Source of the DNA: Mesorhizobium sp. M4B.F.Ca.ET.058.02.1.1
Lineage (GTDB): Bacteria; Pseudomonadota; Alphaproteobacteria; Rhizobiales; Rhizobiaceae
Direction: 5' to 3'
Length of the DNA: 64,000 nt
Assembly: GCF_003952505.1 (NCBI RefSeq)
Contig: NZ_CP034450.1
Span: forward strand, 6,221,001-6,285,000
Position numbers and translations under genes: made by a program. This document shows positions 28,262-34,807 of the stretch, piece by piece (within the stretch, counting starts at the first letter, position 1; each line of letters begins with the position of its first letter). The notes below the pieces were generated by a model, which was not told the DNA's origin, searched no databases, and was given only the letters and a program-made list of their open reading frames with translations.

Positions 28262-29439
28262 ACACGCAATCGCCGCTGCCCGCTCCGGGTGCCCCACTGC
28301 AACACTACGTTTCCATCGCGCCCTTTGACCTGCAGTCGGTCGAGGCGATGACGCCGGAGCAGTCGAAGGTTTTTCAGGCGTCACAGTTGCGGCTGATGTG
28401 GTGGAAATTCCGACGGCATCGGCTTGCCCTTATATCCGGCATGTTCCTGGCAGCGCTTTATTTCGGGATACTGATCTGCGAGTTCCTGGCACCCTACAAT
28501 CTGCACACGCGCAACATGGACTACATCTATTCGCCGCCGCAGCGGGTGCACCTGTTCCACAACGGCCAGTTCGTCGGGCCGTTCGTCTATGGCCGCCAGA
28601 TGACGCTGGATATGGACACGCTCAAGCGGAACTACATCGAGAGACAGGATGATGTACAGCGGATCCGCTTCTTCTGCAGGGGCGACGGTTATCGGTTCTG
28701 GGGTCTGATCGAAGGTGACAGGCACCTTGTCTGCCCTGCCGAAAACGGCCAGCTCTTTCTTGCCGGCACTGACAGGCTAGGGCGCGATGTCTTCTCGCGC
28801 GTCATCTATGGCGCACGCATTTCACTGACAATCGGGCTCGTCGGCATCAGTTTCAGCTTCCTGCTTGGCATAGTCATCGGAGGCCTGGCCGGCTATCACG
28901 GCGGTATCTTCGACCTGATCGTTCAACGGATAATCGAAATTCTGCAATCGATTCCCAGCATTCCGCTATGGCTGGCTCTGGCCGCGATCATGCCGATGAC
29001 CTGGAGTCCGATCCTGATCTATTTCGGCATCACCGTCATCCTCGGGCTGCTCGACTGGACCGGACTGGCGCGGGCAGTGCGTTCAAAGCTTCTAGCCTTG
29101 CGCGAGGAGGATTACGTTCTGGCCGCGCAATTGATGGGCGCCAGCAGCAGCCGCATTATCCGGCGGCACCTCATTCCCGGTTTCATGTCGCATCTGATCG
29201 CGACGGCGACGATTTCCATACCAGGCATGATCCTGGGCGAGACGGCGCTCAGCTTCCTCGGGCTCGGACTGAGGGCGCCGATAACCAGCTGGGGCATCCT
29301 GCTCACCGAGGCGCGCAGCGTCAGCGTGATCGCGTTCTATCCATGGCTGCTTTTGCCGATGCTCCCCGTCATTCTCGTCATCCTGGCGTTCAACTTCCTA
29401 GGCGACGGCTTGCGGGACGCCGCAGACCCCTACAAGTGA
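28258..29439 (+). CDS. ABC importer permease (DppC/YejE-like)
   Basis: The second permease, 393 residues, with a longer soluble N-terminus that includes SQLRLMWWKFRRHRLALISG before the first helix. An extracytoplasmic stretch (~80-165) precedes GTDRLGRDVFSRVIYGARIS, the usual family mark. The EAA-type loop is REEDYVLAAQLMGASSSRII, and GDGLRDAADPYK closes the protein. It has the length of YejE rather than DppC (~300). It ends the four-gene unit. No further importer gene is visible. Confidence 0.92.
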   Translation: MNTQSPLPAPGAPLQHYVSIAPFDLQSVEAMTPEQSKVFQASQLRLMWWKFRRHRLALISGMFLAALYFGILICEFLAPYNLHTRNMDYIYSPPQRVHLFHNGQFVGPFVYGRQMTLDMDTLKRNYIERQDDVQRIRFFCRGDGYRFWGLIEGDRHLVCPAENGQLFLAGTDRLGRDVFSRVIYGARISLTIGLVGISFSFLLGIVIGGLAGYHGGIFDLIVQRIIEILQSIPSIPLWLALAAIMPMTWSPILIYFGITVILGLLDWTGLARAVRSKLLALREEDYVLAAQLMGASSSRIIRRHLIPGFMSHLIATATISIPGMILGETALSFLGLGLRAPITSWGILLTEARSVSVIAFYPWLLLPMLPVILVILAFNFLGDGLRDAADPYK

Positions 29440-29629
29440 CATCGCTGTCCCGCCGCGCGCCGGGCCCGCCGGCTGCACCGGCAAGACCCCTGTTGGCAGC
29501 CTGTTCGGTTGTTGCGGTGTTGATCGTTCGCCTCTATATGCGGCGAGGCTCGATCGGGGGTTTAACCCGTGAACCGTTATGGTCGCGGGCATTGCCGATC
29601 ACTTGAGCCGGTTCAGGACACAGACGCAT

Positions 29630-30109
29630 ATGTCTCGCCTCGAGAGCTTCATCCGCAGGCTGACCGCACAGCGCGACATTCTCGATCAAGTCTGCGCGGG
29701 GGTGGCGAAGATCGAGGGCCCCGTGCTCGAACTCGGCCTCGGCAACGGCCGGACGTTCCATCATCTGCGCGAGCGCCTGCCCGGACGCCGGATCGTGGCA
29801 TTCGACCGCGCGCTCGCCGCGCACGCCAGCTCAATCCCCGAAGCTGAAAACCTTGTGCTCGGCGAAATACGCGAGACGGCGAACAGGTTCATTGGCATAG
29901 ACGCCGCCCTTGTTCATGCCGACATTGGCACCGGCTATGACGATCGCGATGCAGTGACCGCTACCTGGCTTCCCGATCTGACCGCGCGCCTGCTTCGCGT
30001 CGGCGGCATCGCGGTCAGCGGCACGCCGCTCGACCACCCGCAGTTGCAGCGCCTCTTGCCGCCGCCTTCGGTGCCCGCAGATCGTTATTTTATCTATAGG
30101 CGCGTGTAA
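29630..30109 (+). CDS. Small class I SAM-dependent methyltransferase
   Basis: A protein of about 159 residues with a clear motif I, VLELGLGNGRTFHHL, and VAFDRALAAH at the end of beta-2. It resembles the short rhizobial SAM-methyltransferase family (PF12692-like, from memory). ATG 29630 (MSRLESFIRRL) is preferred; a frame from 29579 adds 17 residues. Its stop lies 22 nt from the convergent stop of the cyclase gene. The substrate is unknown, and its size makes a small molecule likely. Confidence 0.78.
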   Translation: MSRLESFIRRLTAQRDILDQVCAGVAKIEGPVLELGLGNGRTFHHLRERLPGRRIVAFDRALAAHASSIPEAENLVLGEIRETANRFIGIDAALVHADIGTGYDDRDAVTATWLPDLTARLLRVGGIAVSGTPLDHPQLQRLLPPPSVPADRYFIYRRV

Positions 30110-30130
30110 GAGCCGGAACGACTCAGGTCT

Positions 30131-31546
30131 TCAAGGGATCGTATATACTGCTATCTCTCGCTCAATGCCGCGCAGCGAGACCTCGTGGGCTACGGGCGTC
30201 AGCGCGTTCCTGTGCAACAGGTCGGCGGTGAGATTGTCGTCGACCACCGCGCGAGTGGCGAAGATCGCCTGTGCGTTGGCAAGGTTCTGGACCCGCGACG
30301 CAATGTTGACCGTCTGGCCGAAATAATCCTGCCGCTCGTTCAAAGACACGGCGATGCAGGGGCCGGCATGGACGCCGATCTTGAGCAGCAAATCCTCGCG
30401 CCCGCTCGTGTCGTTGAGCGCACGCATCGCATCGCGCATCCTGAGGGCCGCGGCAATCGCACGATCGGGCGTCGCGAAGGTCGCCATAACCGCATCACCG
30501 ATCGTCTTCACCACCGCGCCGGCCTCCGCCGCCACGATCTCGTGCAGAATCTGGAAATGCGCGCGCACGAGATCGAAGGCCGCAAGGTCGCCCACCCGCT
30601 CGTAAAGCGCGGTCGATCCGCGCAGGTCGGTGAACAGGAAGGTCAGGCTGGTAATCTTCAGGCGCTGGTCGATGTCGAGTGTATCCGTGCGATAGAGATC
30701 GCGGAACGTCTGGTTGGTGAGCAGGCGCTTGGCGGTGAGGAAGGGCCGGCGTTTGCCCAGGAAATCATGCAATGCCTCGCCGGCGATGAAGACCGTCGGC
30801 AGCACGCGGGTTTCGGTCCTGTTTTCCAGCGAAATGCGCAACGGGCCAGGTTGCATCTCCAGCGTCTGGTTCTGGATATGGTCGCGGTCGAAGACTAAAG
30901 AGAGACTTCGGCGCTCCTTTGTTGGTTCGCCCTTCACGTCGATGAACTGCGCTGAATGGGTGACCGGCTCGAAGACGATAATGAATTCGGACGGAAGCTG
31001 TATGGGCAGAACCGCCTTTTCACCGGGCGCAAGTTCGATATCCTCCAGCGAGAACGCTTCCAGCTTTTTCGCGAAATCCTCATCCGGGACATCGACGCCG
31101 GACGCCCAGTAGATCTGGCGGAAATATTCCACCATCGGCAGTTCGTGTGGATTGTGGGCCGCAATCCTGCGTATGCGGGGACTGACGGTGAATGTCACCT
31201 CGACCATCTCGTCGAGGGTCGGCGAATAGCCCTGCGAGCACAGTGCGCAGCTGTATTCGTCCTTCTGAAGGGTTTTCAGCGTGGCGTTGGTGTCGAGCAC
31301 GCCGCCACAGCCGGGGCACAGGACATTCCAGGAAATGTCGAAGATGCCGACCCGCGCAGCATGGAGAAAGGCGCTTATGGCGCGCTCCTCGTCGAGGCCA
31401 TGCTTGCTGGCGAAGGCCAGCGTATTGATGCGGCAAAGTTCACGGTCCTCGCCCTCCGCGATGGTTCGCTTGATCGCTTCGATTGCCAGTGGATCGACAT
31501 CGGTCGATTGCCGCAGAAGCGAGAACAGATCCTGGGCTTCGTTCAT
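30131..31546 (-). CDS. Adenylate/guanylate cyclase with DUF5939-like, zinc-ribbon N-terminal region
   Basis: A 471-residue paralogue of the protein at 5023-6468. Here the N-terminal region keeps both zinc knuckles (LCPGCGGVL and SCALCSQG), about 25 residues apart, so it may bind zinc. The cyclase domain has FLFTDLRGSTALYERVGD, KTIGDAVMATF, and FGQTVNIASRVQNL, with all metal and transition-state residues. The frame opens at 31672, but ATG 31546 has GGAG 9 nt upstream and matches the paralogue better. Its activating signal is unknown. It should make cAMP or cGMP. Confidence 0.9.
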   Translation of the reverse strand: MNEAQDLFSLLRQSTDVDPLAIEAIKRTIAEGEDRELCRINTLAFASKHGLDEERAISAFLHAARVGIFDISWNVLCPGCGGVLDTNATLKTLQKDEYSCALCSQGYSPTLDEMVEVTFTVSPRIRRIAAHNPHELPMVEYFRQIYWASGVDVPDEDFAKKLEAFSLEDIELAPGEKAVLPIQLPSEFIIVFEPVTHSAQFIDVKGEPTKERRSLSLVFDRDHIQNQTLEMQPGPLRISLENRTETRVLPTVFIAGEALHDFLGKRRPFLTAKRLLTNQTFRDLYRTDTLDIDQRLKITSLTFLFTDLRGSTALYERVGDLAAFDLVRAHFQILHEIVAAEAGAVVKTIGDAVMATFATPDRAIAAALRMRDAMRALNDTSGREDLLLKIGVHAGPCIAVSLNERQDYFGQTVNIASRVQNLANAQAIFATRAVVDDNLTADLLHRNALTPVAHEVSLRGIEREIAVYTIP

Positions 31547-31750
31547 CGTGCAGGCTCCGGAAAATGCGCCCTCGAGGCGAGTTGACCGGACCGCGCTTTG
31601 GTCCGAGTGCCCCATTTTACGTCGAAACGGACCGTACGGCCATTCGAATAGATGAGCCTGGTGACAGTTCAATTCCCATTCGGCAGATTTTCACCGGCCG
31701 CAAGCGGCACTTTGATGGTATATAGGCATTCATCTTTGGGGCTCGCTCCC

Positions 31751-32575
31751 ATGCCGACATCCAACAACCCACCGTTTCCCGCGGCCCTGCGCCTTTTCTC
31801 TGTGGCGGTCATCATCGTCTTGATCGTGGGCGCGGGCCTGTTTTTCGCGCCTGTGCTGGTCAAGCCGCGCTGGCCTTGGGCCGTCACGCCGTTCAATGCC
31901 CGCTTCCTCGGCGGCTTCTACACCGCCGAAATGGTCGTGATGGCGGCGCTCCTGTTGTGGAATCGCTGGTCGCCCGGCAGGCTCGTGCTCGTCATGGCCT
32001 TCATCTTCACCGTCATCGTGTCGGCGGCTTCATTCATCAATCTCGGCTATTTCAACTTCGAGCGCAAAGCACCGTGGCTCTGGTTTTTGGTCTATCTTGG
32101 CTCGGTCGCGGTATCCGGGGTGTTCCTGTGGCGGGCCAGGGCGCGTCCTTCGGCAAAAGGCGTGACGTTAAGCGCCGCATGGCGCGGCTACATGCCGGTG
32201 GAATCGGCGATCCTTGGGCTCTATGGCGTCGGCCTGCTGCTGTTTCCCCTGACATTCAGCAGCACCTGGCCATGGCCGGTCGATGCCTTCCACGCTCAGG
32301 TCTATAGCGCCATCTTCCTCGCCGGTGCGGGCGGCATATATCTTGTGTGGAGAAGCGCGCCGCGCGAGGAACTGCTGGTGCTCGGCCTGGCGCAGTTTCT
32401 GGTTGGCCTGCTTGCCATCCTTGGCCTCGTCATCACCGACGCCGCGGTGCACCGGATCGGCTGGACGGCGACCGGAACATTGGCGTGGCTCGCCCTTTTC
32501 GGCTGGATCGGCATCAGCGGCGTCTTCAAACTGTACGTCGCCTCTCGTTACTTTGGCTCGCAATCGGCATCATAG
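31751..32575 (+). CDS. Multi-pass membrane protein of unknown function
   Basis: A 274-residue protein made mostly of hydrophobic helices, about eight by eye, for example LFSVAVIIVLIVGAGLFFAP and LAQFLVGLLAILGLVITDA. I see no enzyme motif. Its start is probably ATG 31751 (MPTSNNPPFPA), because the longer frame from 31652 begins with a non-membrane stretch. It is transcribed away from the cyclase gene (divergent starts at 31546 and 31751). The intervening ~205 bp hold both promoters. I do not recognise the family. Confidence 0.7.
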   Translation: MPTSNNPPFPAALRLFSVAVIIVLIVGAGLFFAPVLVKPRWPWAVTPFNARFLGGFYTAEMVVMAALLLWNRWSPGRLVLVMAFIFTVIVSAASFINLGYFNFERKAPWLWFLVYLGSVAVSGVFLWRARARPSAKGVTLSAAWRGYMPVESAILGLYGVGLLLFPLTFSSTWPWPVDAFHAQVYSAIFLAGAGGIYLVWRSAPREELLVLGLAQFLVGLLAILGLVITDAAVHRIGWTATGTLAWLALFGWIGISGVFKLYVASRYFGSQSAS

Positions 32576-32635
32576 ATTGCAGAGACGGCTGGATTTTCAG
32601 GTGACGTCCGGTGCATCGTGCCCAGCCGATTACCA

Positions 32636-32736
32636 TAGAGCATTTCATCGTTCCAAAGGAAACGGCGAACTGCTCTATCTTTGTTCGGACGCAATTCCGG
32701 GCGGAAAACCGCTTACACTTTCCTGGAATTGCTCTA
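32636..32736. repeat. Palindromic intergenic repeat of rhizobial type
   Basis: A ~100-bp element with two hairpins in tandem: TAGAGCA (32636-32642) pairs with TGCTCTA (32671-32677), and AATTCC (32693-32698) pairs with GGAATT (32725-32730), ending in GCTCTAG. I remember near-identical elements between genes in many Mesorhizobium genomes; this was not checked by search. It ends 12 nt before the acetyltransferase start, so it may affect that messenger. Confidence 0.6.
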
Positions 32737-32748
32737 GCCGGGAACGCC

Positions 32749-33273
32749 ATGAACAGCACGACTTCGCCATCCTCCGAGAAAATCCAGCCGCAGCTCCGAC
32801 CCGTGCGGCCAAGCGATGCGGAGGCGCTTTGCACGATCTTCAACATGCCGGGCTTCCGCTGGGGCACTTTCAGGATGCCCTTCGAGAGGGTGGAGCAGGT
32901 GGAGCGGCGCATCGCCAAGTCCGGCCAGGAAACCACCTGGATCGTTGCGGAGCTGGACGGCAAGGTCGTCGGCCATGGCAGCTTGGTCGTGCAGGGTTCG
33001 CCGCGCCGTTCGCATATCGGCGAGATCAACATCGGCGTCGACGATGCCTTTGTCGGCAAGGGCATTGGCTCTGCCATACTTGGCGCGCTGCTTGACGTGG
33101 CCGACAACTGGCGGGCCCTGAAACGGGTCGAATTGACGGTCTATGCCGACAACGAACCGGCCATCCGTCTCTACACCAGCCACGGTTTCGAGGTCGAAGG
33201 TCGGCATGTGAAGGCCGGCTTTACCGACGGGCAGTACCACGACCTGCTGAGCATGGCCCGGCTGCGATTCTAG
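32749..33273 (+). CDS. GNAT family N-acetyltransferase
   Basis: A 174-residue acetyl-CoA-dependent N-acetyltransferase. LRPVRPSDAEALCTIF starts the fold, IGVDDAFVGKGIGSAILGAL holds the acetyl-CoA loop (Q/RxxGxG/A as GKGIGSA), and AIRLYTSHGFEVEGRHVK is the C-terminal beta-alpha unit. It resembles the PhnO/RimJ-like small-substrate branch. ATG 32749 has GGGAAC 5 nt upstream. A longer frame begins in the intergenic repeat and is rejected. Confidence 0.88.
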   Translation: MNSTTSPSSEKIQPQLRPVRPSDAEALCTIFNMPGFRWGTFRMPFERVEQVERRIAKSGQETTWIVAELDGKVVGHGSLVVQGSPRRSHIGEINIGVDDAFVGKGIGSAILGALLDVADNWRALKRVELTVYADNEPAIRLYTSHGFEVEGRHVKAGFTDGQYHDLLSMARLRF

Positions 33274-33342
33274 GATCCGCTGTATGGTCTTAACTGTCTG
33301 GTCTCCCTTGGCGTTTGCACCGCAAGCGGCTAGACGGGACCA

Positions 33343-34728
33343 ATGACCGCCGTCTTTGATCCACCCCCTACGCCCCCGGCGGAAATTCTGGCGGTGCTTT
33401 CGCTGCTCTGCCCGGAAGTGGTGCGTGACATCGAGCAGAACTGGAATTCACAGGTTTCCGATTACGCCCGCCATCTGTGGCGGCCGGTGGCAAGGCCTGC
33501 ATCAGGCCCGGCGATCGCTGCCCGCTCGATCCTGCGCGAAGTCCTGCATCAGCGCCTCAGTGTGATTGTGCAGCCTGAGGAGATCGGCAAGGCCCTCGAA
33601 GAGTTCGAGCACAGACCGGTGATTCAGTCCGGCCTGCATTGCCTGCTTCTGATGGACCGGATCACCTTCGATGCCCTCCTGCTTGCCTGGCTCGGCGCGG
33701 TCGAAAGCGGGCTGTCGGCCTTCTTCGCTTTCATGGGAACGACGATGACCATGGAGACAATTGGCCGGGAGGGGCCGGGCTGGCTCGATGTCGGCGACGA
33801 CAAGGTCAACCTGTTTGGCATGGGCCGCCACAAACTGTGCCGCAAAAGCGCCTGCGCGGCCGGTCCCGTCTCCCTCAACAAGCGTGCGCTCGAAGCAGTC
33901 GGCGATGAAACCGATGCCAGCCGCTGGCTGGGCACGCTGCTTGCCAGCCAAAACAAGGTGTTTGGAACCGCTGCCGATGCGCTGACAGCCCTCAACGAGG
34001 ATCTGGTCACCAATTGGGATCGTTCCGGCATGGCCCTGCCGGTTTTCATCGATGATCGGCTCGCCGCGGTTGCTGTAGCGCGGCATCTGGAAGATGACGG
34101 CAGCCTTCTTTCCAAGCTGCTCATCGAGCCCGCAAGACGCCAGCGCCTCGAGCATGCCTTGCAAGAGGCCGCATCGGGACCATTCGGCAGATTCCTGCCC
34201 AATGCCACGGACTATTTCTGGGGTATCCGCGAGCAGCGAGTACGCAAGCTCGTGCTGAAGAACGGGCACCTGATCGAGCCTGACAGGCCGCATGGTCTTT
34301 CCATCCCGTTCGAGCGGCCGCAGCTTGGGCAGGCGCTGCTGGATGGCGTGCTGCTGCCGAACTTGTTCCTGATGTTCCTCGCCCTTGCCATATTGCCGCG
34401 GGTGCGGGTCGTGGGCGGCCTGAGGCAGATCGGCTATGTAGCGCTTTTCCACTCGATCCTGCTGGCTGCGCTAGACGAAAACGTGCCGCAAGAGCGCGAT
34501 CTGGCTGCGGAGCTGCAGGTACGGGAAAATGCCTGGGGCACTCGGGTCATTGATGAGAAGACCTCGGTCCGCGAGCAGCTTGCCGGCTTGCCGGAGGGGG
34601 CGCTCTTCCCGGACTTGCTTCGGCAATACCGATTGCGGACATTTGCCGAGACGACCGAAGACCTGAAACTGGTTCGTGAAAACGCCCGATGGCGCAAGAT
34701 CGGCCAGGCAGGAATCAAGGCGACCTGA
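33343..34728 (+). CDS. Hypothetical protein, 461 residues
   Basis: I do not recognise this protein. It opens MTAVFDPPPTPPAEI, is soluble for most of its length, and has one strongly hydrophobic stretch near 340-365 (LLPNLFLMFLALAILPRVRV). Two Cys residues lie in RKSACAAG. No known catalytic motif is seen. It begins with an ATG 69 nt after the acetyltransferase gene and may be in the same transcript. It points at the stop of the trifunctional gene. Codon use looks like that of the neighbours, which argues for a real gene. Confidence 0.7.
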   Translation: MTAVFDPPPTPPAEILAVLSLLCPEVVRDIEQNWNSQVSDYARHLWRPVARPASGPAIAARSILREVLHQRLSVIVQPEEIGKALEEFEHRPVIQSGLHCLLLMDRITFDALLLAWLGAVESGLSAFFAFMGTTMTMETIGREGPGWLDVGDDKVNLFGMGRHKLCRKSACAAGPVSLNKRALEAVGDETDASRWLGTLLASQNKVFGTAADALTALNEDLVTNWDRSGMALPVFIDDRLAAVAVARHLEDDGSLLSKLLIEPARRQRLEHALQEAASGPFGRFLPNATDYFWGIREQRVRKLVLKNGHLIEPDRPHGLSIPFERPQLGQALLDGVLLPNLFLMFLALAILPRVRVVGGLRQIGYVALFHSILLAALDENVPQERDLAAELQVRENAWGTRVIDEKTSVREQLAGLPEGALFPDLLRQYRLRTFAETTEDLKLVRENARWRKIGQAGIKAT

Positions 34729-34807
34729 GCCTCTCACGTCAGGCCCTATTTCAGGGGGATGTTCTGGTGCGCAACCGCAAGCGAGGGCGGCGTCTGATCC
34801 AGTCGCA

